Assembly (NCBI GenBank): GCA_013397795.1
Contig: VZTJ01000751.1
Location: 868,257 to 932,256, forward strand
From: Orthonyx spaldingii
Taxonomy: Eukaryota > Chordata > Aves > Passeriformes > Orthonychidae
Length of the DNA stretch: 64,000 nucleotides
Reading direction: 5' to 3'
Shown: piece by piece, positions 39,601-50,700 of the stretch
Position numbering within the stretch: the stretch's first letter is position 1
How the letters are laid out: each line of letters starts with the position of its first letter
Notes under the pieces: model-generated
Seen by the model: the letters and a program-made list of their open reading frames with translations, nothing else
Database searches by the model: none
Told to the model about the DNA's origin: nothing
Position numbers and translations under genes: made by a program

Positions 39601-41848
39601 TTCCTTATGGAAAAACTATAAAATGGCAAAAAGAAAGGTAAAGAAGAAAGTAAAAAATGTAAAGAAGAAAAATTCATAGAATATAATTTATATTAAGGCA
39701 ATTGCTATGGGGAAAAGGTGTAAAAGAAGAAACACCACGTGTGCAAACAAATTTTTAATAAGAAGTACTTCACAAAAAAATTAAGGAAGGAGTGAATGAA
39801 AAGTAGCTCCCTGACAGCCCCTGTGGAATGCAAACAGCTCTGATGTGTTGGCTTTTTATTTATTATCTTCTCATCTGAACTGTTTCTCTGTTCATATCTC
39901 TAAAAATAATGGGAAGTTTTTATGCTAGCTTCAAAAACAAGCTCTAAAAATTCTTCCAGGTCCAAAGCAAATATATAAAACTTGAGCCCAAATCCAAAGT
40001 CTTCTCCAGTCACCTCAAGCTGACATCTGGAACAGGTTGCCCAAAGAGGTGGTAGATGTCCCATTCCCAGAAACATTCGAGGCCAGGTTGGATGGGGCAA
40101 TGAACAACCTGATCTAGTTGAAGGTGTCCCAGTTCATCACAGGGAGTTTGGATTAGATGCCTCTAAAGGTCCCTTTCAATACAAACTATTCTATGATCTT
40201 CACAAATGCTGGATGAAGTTCCTCTGTCCCCAGATTAGTGTGGCCTGCCTGTACTCCTTGCCTCAGGTTTGGCCCAAACCCCTTTGTCATTCTTGTCCTT
40301 AGGACAGGTAGCTGGGCCAGTTTGGCTTCTCTGGGCTGCACTGAGTCAGTGACGTGTACTGAAGTGACTGGCAGGTGCAGCAATAGCTGTTCTTGTGAAG
40401 CACCGAGGCTGTGCAGGAGAAGAGTACCAGGTACAGGTGAGACCTTCAGACACACTGTCATGCCCCAGAAGTGAGATTTGGCCATCTGATTTCAACATTT
40501 TTTGAAACTTCTGTCGTCTGTTTCCACCAGTAGCTTTTTCACTGTTGTTACTTTTGCCTGACGGGTTCTCCTGAAAAAATAACTACAGCACTGAGTAAGA
40601 CTCCTTTCTCCCCTTTCCCTCACCCTTAGCACAAGCCTAAACATGTGGAGCTGCCTCAGAAGGCTACAGCCGAAATATGAAATGGTGCCAGATGCCTGGT
40701 TGGATGCCCTCTCAGCCTGGGCCTTAGGAGAAGAGACATCTGGATGTGGAGAGTTCTCTGGGTGATCTGGCTGATTCAAAGGCACAGATACTCTTTCCTG
40801 GCATCCTCATCCTTTTCATGCTTTTCTTTAGGCACACAGTAGGGCCTTGGTTCCTATGTCTGAGACAGAGGGATATATGTGCATAGAAATCCAATGCTTC
40901 CTATATTTAAGTGACATCTACCACCTGGCTTTATTTGGCAGGCTGGCTGATACGGAATTCCTCTATGGGGAAGAGTGGCCTTGGGAAGAGGAGAAACACC
41001 AGAGACAATATTCAGTTTTGAGAAGAGTCAAGAGGTTTCTCAGCGTCCATGAGAGTCCATCATACCCGACTCACCAGCGCTACAGTCGGCAGACAAGTGA
41101 GAACTCCGTGTTTTTCCCAGCAGATGAAAAGGGGCACATCAGACGGCTGCAGGAAATGCACACAAGGGGGAGGCACTCTACCTCAAGCTTCAAGAAGAAA
41201 CATGAAGGAGTTAACAGAAGTAACAGACTTCATGGCAGCCGAGAGCTAGGACCCATAACTGAAACCTCAAGGAACGAGGCACAGTTCGATGACAGTGACA
41301 CCTCATCCGAGACAAACAGGCCAGTTCCTGAGGTCATCATCTCCGAAGCCAAGGAGGTTGCACCTGATGTGCTGGACAAACCAGACCTGCCAACAGAGCG
41401 CTCCGCAAGCATGCCAGAAGAGAAGCTGCAAAGGATCCTAGCTGAGGCAAATGTGGCTGTTCTGAACCAACACTTTTTCCCCCCAGAAATGACTCCATAC
41501 CTCTCAAGTGCAGAGGTGCATCAGTCACTTCCCAGTGTGATAGGAGAGCCCAAACACGAGCCCCAGGTTAGTAACATAGCTGGTCTCATAACAGATCATG
41601 AGAGAAACCTTCAGCGATGGAGTTTACCAAGCTTCCATAGTCCTAGTACAGCATCAAATGCTGATGCTGCACCACCTTTAACAGATTCTGGGACAACTTC
41701 ACAACAAAGGACATTCAGTGACGGAAAAAAGATCACTTCTGCTTCTGTTCCACAAGCATTTGAGATGCAGGACTTGTGGGAAAACCTGGACAGTAAAGAA
41801 ACAGCCATAGTAGAATTTTCTAATGAGGAAAGTGATAGAAAACTTTGA
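24459..41848 (+). CDS. BEST3: BEST3 (bestrophin-3), complete coding region in nine exons
   Basis: A bestrophin: a pentameric Ca2+-activated Cl- channel of the plasma membrane; BEST3 is mainly a heart and skeletal-muscle paralogue. Joining nine GT-AG exons (2007 nt) gives 668 residues, the length I recall for human BEST3, beginning MTVTYSSKVANATFFGFHRL. Family landmarks fall at the canonical positions: neck residues I76, F80 and F84 (IPVTFVLGF), RWWNQF after it, and the Ca-clasp acidic run E300-D304 (FGEDDDDFE). The BEST3 autoinhibitory segment IPSFLGSTI is at 356-364. The tail from about 400 is divergent and Ser/Thr-rich, but ends in a recognisable ENLDSKETAIVEF motif. All junction phases match and no stop interrupts the reading frame. 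LRRC10 lies downstream on the same strand, as in mammals. Confidence 0.97.
26262..26356 (+). CDS. BEST3: BEST3 coding exon 2 (residues 51-82)
   Basis: The acceptor is 'tttgctgcag' and the donor is CTTG|gtaagt. It encodes FFLTGSQKRFFEKLAIYCDK and IPVTFVL, carrying neck residues I76 and F80. Phase is 1 nt in and 1 nt out. Confidence 0.95.
26892..27125 (+). CDS. BEST3: BEST3 coding exon 3 (residues 83-160)
   Basis: The acceptor is 'aactctcag' and the donor is GCAG|gtactg. It encodes FYVTLVVNRWWNQFVNLPWP through RSVSTAVYKRFPTMDHVVGA, the most conserved block of the family. The string SCVQGRDEYG is where it differs most from the mammalian protein I recall. Confidence 0.96.
27126..32317 (+). other. 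BEST3: BEST3 intron 3 (about 5.2 kb)
   Basis: The largest of the early introns. Apart from the CR1 fragment near 29 kb and poly-A/poly-T runs at about 28084 and 32150, I see nothing identifiable. Overlapping short open frames at 31.2-31.6 kb on both strands are compositional and show no domain. Confidence 0.7.
28800..29105 (-). mobile_element. Old CR1-type LINE fragment, antisense, in BEST3 intron 3
   Basis: On the plus strand it begins 'ttcatagattttaaatttgag' and continues 'atgataatctagtctgag', 'cagatttaaaattcagatgga' and 'ctccagt/ttcactggat'-like phrases. This is the order of the complement of the 3' end of old amniote CR1 copies. It is heavily diverged and inactive. It differs from the young-looking CR1 tails at 40 and 50 kb in both age and family. 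Confidence 0.6.
32318..32472 (+). CDS. BEST3: BEST3 coding exon 4 (residues 161-212)
   Basis: The acceptor is 'taaacag' and the donor is AAT|gtaagt. It encodes FMTKYERKIFDDLKSPHLKY and WFGNLASKARKEGRIRDSVD, ending in phase 0 at Asn212. Confidence 0.95.
33161..33238 (+). CDS. BEST3: BEST3 coding exon 5 (residues 213-238)
   Basis: A long polypyrimidine tract and 'ccccttttag' precede it; the donor is CAG|gtactg. Its 26 codons encode EMNKYRSWCSLLFGYDWVGI and PLVYTQ, part of the conserved pore-domain helix. Phase is 0 on both sides. Confidence 0.96.
33656..33808 (+). CDS. BEST3: BEST3 coding exon 6 (residues 239-289)
   Basis: The acceptor is 'ctttgcag' and the donor is AAG|gtaaac. Its 51 codons include VVTLAVYTFFFACLIGRQFL and DIYIPIFTLLQFFFYAGWLK, giving two strongly hydrophobic membrane segments. 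Confidence 0.96.
33809..37074 (+). other. BEST3: BEST3 intron 6 (about 3.3 kb)
   Basis: No gene, repeat family or structured element that I can name. Several short open frames on both strands at 34-37 kb have no recognisable domain. Confidence 0.65.
37075..37155 (+). CDS. BEST3: BEST3 coding exon 7 (residues 290-316), Ca-clasp exon
   Basis: The acceptor is 'ctttccag' and the donor is CAG|gttgct. Its 27 codons [20 protein letters not shown] and CIDRNLQ contain the acidic E300-D304 Ca2+-binding cluster. Phase is 0 on both sides. Confidence 0.96.
38462..38613 (+). CDS. BEST3: BEST3 coding exon 8 (residues 317-366), autoinhibitory-motif exon
   Basis: The acceptor is 'aatctaag', a weak one after an A-run rather than a pyrimidine tract; the donor is GG|gtgagt. 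It encodes VSLLAVDEMHMNLPRMEKDI and ADYCIPSFLGSTIEM. The weak 3' splice site is unusual, but frame and homology leave no doubt about the boundary. Confidence 0.94.
40020..40198 (+). mobile_element. CR1 LINE 3' end, plus orientation, in BEST3 intron 8
   Basis: The stretch contains 'ggaacaggttgcccaaagaggtgg', 'cattcgaggccaggttggat', 'cctgatctagt' and ends 'tattctatgat', the standard chicken-repeat-1 3' tail. It is 5'-truncated, the usual CR1 state. Confidence 0.92.
40942..41848 (+). CDS. BEST3: BEST3 coding exon 9 (residues 367-668 and stop)
   Basis: The acceptor 'ttatttggcag' ends at 40941. The open frame extends upstream to 40847, but that part is intronic. The exon starts by completing Gly367, then LADTEFLYGEEWPWEEEKHQ, LRRVKRFLSVHE and RQTSENSVFFP. 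The cytosolic tail follows and ends at TGA 41846-41848. The basic RRVKRFLS motif and the terminal LWENLDSKETAIVEF are conserved with mammals. The middle (about residues 430-620) aligns poorly, as expected for a disordered BEST3 tail. Confidence 0.95.
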
Positions 41849-43876
41849 CCATTCTCCCTCTGGGTTTGACTGAACTTCTTATCTTCTCTTGAACCTGGTT
41901 CTCACACAAATTTGCTGAAAGTACAGAGAGGCAGACTCAATACTCAGACAAGACATGAACAAGATCCAACAGGGATTTGGGCACATAAATAGGAGGCATT
42001 GTGGTGACATGCTTTAAGCCACTTGGTTACTGGCTTGAAATCTGTGACCCTGTAGGAAATACATTTACAGGGAGAACTGGGAGCCTCAGGAGTGGATGCA
42101 AATTCACTCAGCTAGTGTATATGGCTGTGTGGGCTCAACTAGAGGAAACACTCATGTAATCAGAACAGTGGGGATGGTTCTGTCCGCTTTGGATACACAC
42201 TGAACTCTGCTGCCTTTGTCTGCTCCATCAGCTTAAGGTGCATGACATCCCTCTAAGATCCACCAACAGTTTTGGTTTCTACTCAAGTGGCTCAAAGGCA
42301 AGATGTGGGCTCAATTCCCCTCTCAGCCTGGAGAGATTCAGCCCACCATCTCTCACTGCCTGGAGGAACACTTGAAAAATCAGGCCCCTCATTTGTGTAG
42401 GACAGTAGCCTGCGCCACTCCTGATGAAGCTATGTCACTAAAGCATAGAAAAAGTACAAGGATTAAATGTTTAATTTCATTTTAAAATATGGAACGTGCA
42501 AAACAACTGATGAGTTGGGCATGGGATGACTGAGCCTTGGAGCACATATGTGGCATACCCAGGGACAATATTTTGTAAAACGAGGCTCCCAGGTGGCCTC
42601 CCTAGTGATGACAGGGCTGCAGCACTCTCTCAAGAGGTGATGGAGCTGCCGATGCAACTAAGCTTAGGGCTCCACTCTTGTGGAGATCTTCAGCTGGAAG
42701 TGCACAGGCTGTAGTTATCCCAGGCAGACAATGAAGTGGCCCATGACTGCTAGCAAAGATGTTCTCCACTTCCTAAACCTCTCCCCCATTCCCATGCTTC
42801 CCAGATGTACCACACACATTCTTAATTAACCCAAACCTGAGTCAGCCTTAGGTGGCTCCTACTACTCCAGAGGTGACCAAGCCACCTCCCTACACCTCCT
42901 GGCAGTGACCTGGCCTTTCAGCTATCACTCTTGCAAGATGTCTCAAAGCAGGCCAGGAAAACAGCCACAGCTCCTTGGTTTTTAGCTCCCACCCACATTT
43001 ACAAAAGTGCAGTCGAGAGCATGTTGCCAGCATTCTCCCATGGGTGAGTATCCAAGTAGAGGGTCTCCCCAGACAAGGGAGAGACAAGGTAGCTCAGGGA
43101 CTGGAAAGAACAGAGAGAGGGGGAGACAGAAAGTTATGAGTCTGCAACAGCCAGCAAAGGCAGTATGGACTGCATGTACAGCAAGTCCACACAGCTCTCT
43201 TGCTCAGAAGGCTGCACTTCAGAAAACAAACCAACCTCTCTGCCATGGTAACTGGTAACACCAGTGACTCCTGGAAGACTTTAGTACTCCCTGAAGCTTG
43301 GAAGGGAATGAACAGACCTGCCTGCTCCTGCTCCTATGGCCAGCAACTTAGGTGAGGAGCCCTTCTAGCAGGCTATCCCATACAGCAGGACTCTATCTCA
43401 TCTGGGTAGGTTTTGAACAAAATCAACCACCCTCCCCACTTGTACTTCTTCCAGCCTTCAGTCTGGAAATTGGCTCCTGCTGCTGTATATTAGGAATGGT
43501 CTGAGCAGAGCCGTACTCTCAAATCCTTCAAAGACACTAGACAAAACCACATGTATCCCATCAGTTTAGGAAGCAGAGGACACTTGGCCCAAGAAAGCAC
43601 TGTTTAAAACTCATATTATGTGAATTCCAGATGTGCAGAAAAGCCGAGCACAGATTTGCCAGGCACCTATGGAAGGACTTCCTCACACCATGAGATGAGT
43701 TGGCACTGTTGTCTGACAGCAGCTTATTGAAATTTGATCACAGTTTGGAGTCAGGCGTTCTGGTGCAACCTCACCCTTGCCACTCCATAAGAAGTCTCCA
43801 GGCAATTCAGATTGCTATGTTCAGGTTTGACCAACAAAATGGGAAACTCTATGGAGTGAAATTATATTGAAATAAA
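41849..43876 (+). other. BEST3: Probable BEST3 3' UTR
   Basis: Untranslated sequence after the stop. An ATTAAA variant signal occurs at 42462 and a canonical AATAAA at 43871-43876. I infer that the transcript ends near one of these. Further AATAAA hexamers at 45059 and 45158 could serve longer forms. Confidence 0.45.
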
Positions 43877-46800
43877 CAGCTCTTTAGCCTAGCAGCCCAA
43901 CTTTCTGAATGGCTCTTACCCAACTTCTAGAAGCATCCCCTTTTTCCTCCCGATTCCCTCTTTCTTCTTGTAGCTGAAGCCACACTTTTCAATTCAATGT
44001 TTTCTCAATCTAATTGCATCTGCAATTGTCAAGGAACTTAATTTACCAATGAGCTTAACTTAAATAAAGGGCAAATTTTAAGTATAAACAATACATTTTA
44101 AGGGTGACCAGACAGCTCTAGTCACACAGATAGAAACAAAGTAAAAGTAACTGCTGCTCTCCTCTATAGCACTTTGTTAAAATCAGGAGAGCAATACAAG
44201 TTTCTGGGGAGTTTGGCCTTAGTCCTCCCAGCCGTGCATGTACAGGAGGGTTTTTCAGCAGCTGTGAAGCAAGCCTGGCCCATTATCCAGCTCTCTCCTC
44301 CCAGTACATAAGCTTGAGAAGCTGGGCTTCACGCTGTAAGGGAATTGAAGCCAGAAACTAGAGATGGCTCTGAAGTGTCCACCACAAATCTACACTGGGA
44401 GTCCAGTCCCCCCATACCTCCTCACTCTAATCCTACACACCGCTTCCACCAGGGCTTAAGGTATTGGACCAAAGTGCTCTGTGTCCCCAACCCAGACATC
44501 AGCTTGTTTCATCCCAGCACTGCTGGTGTGAAAAAGCCTTCCCAGCTTCTCATCATCCAGCTCTGCTCATCTTCTCAGCCTGGCCACTGCCTCGGATGCA
44601 CACTGCTGCTTTCCACCAGGACATTATACACGTCATCAGCAAAGATTTTGCTACCTCTCCCACTCACTCTGCCAGCACTCCCTGGCCCTGCAACTGTGTT
44701 CATTATTTGATGGAGGCTAATGATGGCCACACAGCAGCCATTAGGTAAGAAAGAGCTCCAGTTAAGCCCCATGGAGGTGTCCATTACACATGTAGCTGCA
44801 TGCTAAATTGGGAATTACAGCTCTGAAGTCATGCAATGCAATCTGTAATATACAACCAGAACTTCACACAGTGGGCCAACTTCAGGTTAGCTACAGTATT
44901 CTGTTCACTGCTTGTGAAGAAGCTAGTGCTGGGATGAGTTACCAGAAAAACTTCCTCTCTTCATTTAGTCTGTTCTCTCACTTTTTACAAACATCTGTGG
45001 ACTCTGATTTGTATTGAATTATCTTTTGGGATTATGTGCTCTCTTAGGCACTTCTCTCAATAAACTATTTGCCTTAGCATGGTAAATGGACTATTTTAGC
45101 AAACCCAACAATCTACAATTCATGTTCACAGGTATAAGCAACGTTGATTTATTGCATGAATAAAGGCACTTTGAGAAACACCATCGTCCTGGTTGTACTG
45201 AACTCTCAAGAAGCACTTCTGCTAAGGGTTTGACCTATCATGCAAATCAACTGGATGTCTACCAGGAACAGCAAGAGAGACTTACAGAAGCTGGCAAAGC
45301 TGGAAAAGGATAGAACACGGCCAGGATAGACAAGTAGGTCAGAGCAGCAGTTTGCTCCCATCAGGTGATGTTAATCTTGAGCAGGATCACATATATCAGA
45401 ACAAAGAGAGTCCCTGCACATGCTGCCTGACTTTCCACCTGTTTCTAGGATGTGTTCACACTCTGTGCTGGAATTCGTAGAGCCAAAATGTCGGTGCTGG
45501 GACCAACTGGCTGCAGGGACATGTCCCAACACCCTTAAAATCTTCTATCCTAAATAACAGATCTCTAACTCTGACTGCAAACTCATATTTGAGGAACATG
45601 CACATATTTTATATATAATGAAAATGTACCCGAGTGTTAAGTCTACTGCAAAACAAAAATACCCTGCTGCTGCTAAATGAGGGATGGGGCTTTACAGATG
45701 TTTGTCTTTCTTGGTTCATGACCAAACAAATGGCATTTTCTAGACAATAAAGTTAGCTCATGGTCAATCCATTCTTTAACAGTGACATGGACAAAGGGGA
45801 ATCAAGGCAAGATTGGCCCGAAATACACGGTTCCTCCACACAGCTCTGTCTTGTCTGCAGAAAGAGACAGCTGGCAGCAAAGTCTCCTTTGCTAGAAGTT
45901 GATATTCTGGATGCCAAGTGTGTAACATAATGTGGCTGCAAATAGAGAGTCATGAAAACAGGCACCAGAGAGAAGGAGTATTTCATACTGGAAGGCAAGA
46001 TCAGTATTTCAGAGATACCTACAGGAAAACCATCCTTGTTTTGTAATACTTACTGAGTCTTACAGCTGAGAACTTAAAATCTAAGGGGCTATGATTGTGA
46101 TACCACCAAGGCCAGCAATGGATGTTGCCTTTGGTCTGTGCCAGGCACATCCAGACTGACAGCAGCAGCAAGTCCCTGGGGGCCACCAACCCCTGTCCCA
46201 GCAATGCCACCATGGGGCCAGTCTCCATCTCCCCATGGCTTTGTCCTGCTGGGGAGGTGCCCAGTGCACAGGGCTGGGACTAGACATGTTTTGGCTTTAG
46301 AAAGATACAAGCAGCCCCAATACATCACATTTTTTCCCTCCAGGACACAGAGCAACCTGAATTTTCAATTGTTGTTCCACCCTCAACTCCCCTTTCTCTC
46401 CAGCACTGGAACCACTGTTTAAAAAAAACCATAAAATGTAACTGAAACAGTGCTAAGATCAAAGCAGATTTTGTTTGGTTATGTTTTATTCATGTGTATG
46501 GGGGCAGTATCAGCTTTAGCAATCCAAACAAATACTCCAAGGGGTATAATTTAGGTGAATCTTTTGTGAAATCAGCGCAGCTACCTGTGGCTGTTTCATC
46601 TGAAACTGCTGCCACTGCTGACAAGAAGTGGCTGAACGAGGGGCACTAGATATGTAGTGCTGGTGCATGGGTCTCATAACACTTCTGGAGGAACACTGTG
46701 GTATCCCATTGCACAGGTTGCAGTCTAGGTTTTCTAATGTGAATAGATGCTGCTCCAGCTGGGTTTTCTAATGTGAATAGATGCTGCTCCAGCTGCTTAC

Positions 46801-47240
46801 GCTGCTGAGGGGCTGAGGTGTCAGGTGCTGAAAAGCAGCATCTGACCTAAGGCACGGACATCAAATACTGAGACTCAAAAGGGGAGAATTATCAAGGGAT
46901 AACGAACCAAGGGAAAAAGCAGGTTTGAGAGATGGTGTAAGGAGCAGGAAATTGTGCAAGGAACAGTAGTCGAAATTAGTGGCCACACAGGCATCAGTCA
47001 AATTCCCTTTTTTATAAGCTGGTTGGAGCAAGTTAATTTAAAGAGAATTTCCATGGCACTCAGGAAACAAAGTCAAACAAAACCGAAACCATGGAAAATA
47101 ATGAAGAAAAGGAAAGCTGTAGGAAATGAAGTGGAAACTAACACACATGAAGAAAAAAAGGATAGTCAGACCAGGCAGGACTAGGATTAGTTTTCCCCAC
47201 TCATAGCTGCTATCTTGTCAGCCTGGCACAGTTCAGCATT
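43877..47240. other. Intergenic DNA between convergent BEST3 and the aspartic protease gene
   Basis: About 3.4 kb holding no gene I can support. It contains a recent exact 34-bp tandem duplication at 46728-46795. Overlapping open frames at 44.3-44.7 and 46.0-46.4 kb on both strands have no recognised domain. Confidence 0.65.
46728..46795. repeat. Exact 34-bp tandem duplication
   Basis: The unit ggttttctaatgtgaatag...cagctg is present twice head to tail with no visible mismatch, starting at 46728 and 46762. Identity this high implies a recent slippage or duplication event. Confidence 0.9.
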
Positions 47241-47246
47241 TTTATT
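47241..47246 (-). terminator. Candidate polyadenylation signal of the aspartic protease gene
   Basis: Plus-strand 'tttatt' is AATAAA on the minus strand, about 290 bases beyond the protease stop codon. It is the first canonical hexamer I see downstream. Confidence 0.5.
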
Positions 47247-47534
47247 CTTCCTCATCTTTTGCAAATCTGAGTGCTGACTGCTCTGCTGCTTTATCCTGAG
47301 AGCTGTAGTGTCCATGAGTTACTCAGTAAAAATTGTTTCTCTCTTGTAAACACATAGATATTGAACCAAACTATATCATCTGGGACAAGGATCACTGCAA
47401 AGTCCTAAAAACCTGGAGGAGGATAACACAATGTGCATTTAGGTCCAGAGTTTCAGCAAAAGCTCTTCTTCACACATATGTTGAAGATCATTACATTAAC
47501 ATTTGAGTTAAGACAGAATAAATGCTATTACGGC

Positions 47535-47714
47535 TCAGTAGTAATCCTTCCTGTGAACAGCTTTTGCAAATCCCACTCTGTCATTCCCACGGTCAAAAAT
47601 GCAGTAAAATGCAGACATGAAGACATCTCCTAAAATCCAGAGTGAGCCAGTGCGAGTGGGGATGTCGAGAGACTGGAAGCCACTAATGCAGAAGGTTTGG
47701 TCATCAATAGACTC
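47535..47714 (-). CDS. Aspartic protease exon 9 (residues 347-405 and stop)
   Basis: The acceptor is 'cccttccag' and the stop is TGA at 47537-47535. It encodes ESIDDQTFCISGFQSLDIPT, SLWILGDVFMSAFY, CIFDRGNDRVGFA and ends KAVHRKDYY. The terminal extension HRKDYY is longer than the usual family end near GLA/GFA plus a few residues. Confidence 0.94.
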   Translation of the reverse strand, partial: ESIDDQTFCISGFQSLDIPTRTGSLWILGDVFMSAFYCIFDRGNDRVGFAKAVHRKDYY

Positions 47715-50700
47715 CTGGAAGGGAAAGCACATGTCCCTGCAGCAGCCTGCTCCATCCCCAGCCCAGGCAGTGAGGAACAGGGAGTGGGGAAGCTGTGGAT
47801 ACACACCTTTATGATGTACTGCTCTGCTGCCAGCTTGTACTCACGGTGTCCCATCGTGAAGCTGATGTGAGGCAAGCTTGACAATCTTCTGCAGTCTACG
47901 AGAAACTGTACAGGATGTACTGACTGAGATGGGATCACTTTGTCTTTTTTTAAGTATTGCCCTTTGAATTCAAGGCTTTTGGAGTAAGTAATAGTGAATT
48001 TACTACAGAGAAACAGCATCAGGCTGACTTACAGCCTAACACTGCCCTCCAGCTTTCTGATTCCTGTACTCGGCCAGACCAGCCCAGTAGCCCAGACCAC
48101 TGTACCAAAGTCCCTGGCGACCCGGGGCTGATGAAAACCCTTGCAAGTCCCCAAAGGAAGGAGGTGAAGCAGGCTCTGATATCCTCCCTGTGCAACTCAA
48201 AGGCAAAACTAAGTGTGTGAGCCCCAGCAAGCCTCCATCAGCAAGGTCTGCTGGGCAAAAGTCCTCCAATGCCCTGGCCTTAACAGGGTAGAGAGAGCTG
48301 CTCCAGGCACAGAGGGAGCACCCAATGGCTGCAGTTCACCCCAGGTCGTCCCATAATACCACCACTTTAGGGAAAAAAGCTAGTGAGGAACACAGCACTT
48401 TATACTTATACTTTGCCCTGGAGTGGGATGTAAAAGAGTAGAAGGACTAAACTCTGGCATGGTCATTAATTTCCATAAATAATACATTCACTTACAGTAA
48501 CAGAGAAGATAATTTCCTGGCCTTTCTAGTTATTTCATGAAACAACTGGTGTGTGAAATGGCACTGCAGAATTCTCCAGGACCCAGAGGAGCCTTTGCTG
48601 TAAACTGTAGTGTTTAAAGTCATTGTTTTAAAGGCTTCCTAGAAGGAAGAATCTGCTTTTTGCTGTTTTTCGATCTGTTTTATGAAAACATAACCCTACA
48701 TCTTGTGTACACTTACCAACTGCCATACCATCAGAACAAAACAAACCATGGGATACAGAGGACAAGGGTAAAAAAAGCCAGTAAAATGATTTGCAGGATA
48801 CAAGAAGTGAGACATAATTCTTTTACATAGCTATTACAGAATAGTACATCCAGAACAAATCAATCCTTGCTGAAAAGAGATGAAAGTTCTGGTAAAATCC
48901 TGGATAGATACACTCACTTTTACTGGGATAAATGTAATTCAATATGAGTAGTCTATCTGTGATTGCTAAAAATCAGTCATAGAAAGTCTTCTTTTCAGGA
49001 TGCTTTTTTGTGGAATCTGAGATGCTGGCTGAGTGTTCTTACATCAGCACTGGTGTATATGAACTTATAGGGCAATGACCCATTCCTTGTTTCTATCAGG
49101 CTAGTATAAGTACATTGGAAATACATATTCCATCTATGTTCATTAGCATGAACCATTATAAAATCAACGTGTTATCAAAGCATACTCTTTGGCATGTATC
49201 TAAAAATTTGAACAAAATCAAGATTAAAGGTTTAATTGAGAAAGAATCAGGAGCCTCGGGAGTTACACACATGTCACTCCAAGTCCTCCTCTTACAAATG
49301 AAAGTGGATTAAGAGTCCACTTTTGTCTTTGCTCCTTGTCCAGTGCACTGGACACTTGCAAAACTCTTAGTTTTCTTCCAAGAGCAGTTTTGGTCAGGAT
49401 GAAGACAAAATGAGATTAGCTGAGTTGGTTAGAACATAGTGCTAATAACACCAAGGTCGTGGGTTTGATCCCTGTACAGGCCATTCGCCTGAGAGTTGGA
49501 CTTGATAATCCTTGTGGGTCTCTTTCAATTCAGGATATTCTGTGAAATGCAAAGTTAACAAAAGCCATACATGGCAGCTTTCCTTTAGCACTGGAGCTGT
49601 GGTAATGTGCTGGTGACCTGTGGGAGTCAGCCAAGGGCCAGCAATAAGGCACAGTAGAAATAAGCTGCTCTTTCCCTGGAGGCAGGGACAGGAAGGAGTG
49701 GTGTGGTGCTTCAGCAAGGGAGATGCAGAAGACAGCAGCAGGGAAGAAAGGAAAACTAGCAAGGGGTCAGAGGAATAAGGTTCAGGAGGAAGAGTAAGAG
49801 ACAGCAAGCCTTGTCCTGTACCCTGTGATTCATCTGCCAGGAGTCAGCGTTGTGAGTGACACTGATGTGCATCCCTCCCAGGAGCTCTGGCACCACACCA
49901 GCTGCTCCACTGCAAGCTGACAGTGAGAGGTCCTGTCAGTGAAGCCACTCTGGGGCTGTCATTAAAATACCATTCCCTTTCCATTTGATGCTGACATAGC
50001 TGGCCATCAGCACCAAATCCCTCCTGGCTTGGGAGAGTCAACAGCTATATCTGGGGACCTTGAAAATCTTCTGAGCTTCCAGAAGAAAATTCTCTCTCAT
50101 GCAAAGTACAGATTGATTCCTCAAACATATGTCCCCATTATTTCCTTACACACCAGTATAGAAGAGGAGGTGAACATTTGGTTGGAGGGCTGGGGCAAGG
50201 CATATAGTTCAAAAGCAGCTTGGCTCAGAGTTCAGAGCTATCCTGGAAACAAGGCTTTCGCTGGCACCTGTCTAAGCAATCATTTAGGTTATTTTCCAAC
50301 TCTTTGCATCAAAGTTTCTCTTCCTCTCTAGCTGTTTTCTAGATATACAGTTTTTACCTCTCCAGTATCTGATGGACTTGCTCCGATATATTCCTGCAAT
50401 CGCCTGATTTGTGAAGAGGGGCCAGTGATAAGAGAAGTGCCCGAGTCAACGATGGCTTCGCAGCCATGGGAGCAAAATGCCACCCGGCCCTGGATCTTTA
50501 TACTGCAAGTGAAAAAAAAAGCAGCTTTAAGCAAATGGCATATACACCGTCACTGAAACACCATATTATTGCTAGCTAAAATACCAGAGTACTGACTGAA
50601 GTTAATCCCAGACAACAAGTGATGGGACAAGAGGAAATCGCCTCAAGTTGCACCAGGGTAGATTTAGATTGGATATTAGGAAAAATTTCTTCACAGACAG

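Noticed and set aside
40847..40941. Upstream extension of the last BEST3 open frame
   Set aside because: It lies before a clear splice acceptor ending at 40941, and the residues have no counterpart in bestrophins.
49411..49485. A functional tRNA-Ile gene
   Set aside because: The tRNA-like part has altered stem bases, lacks a proper acceptor stem and runs straight into a CR1-like tail, so it is a SINE head.
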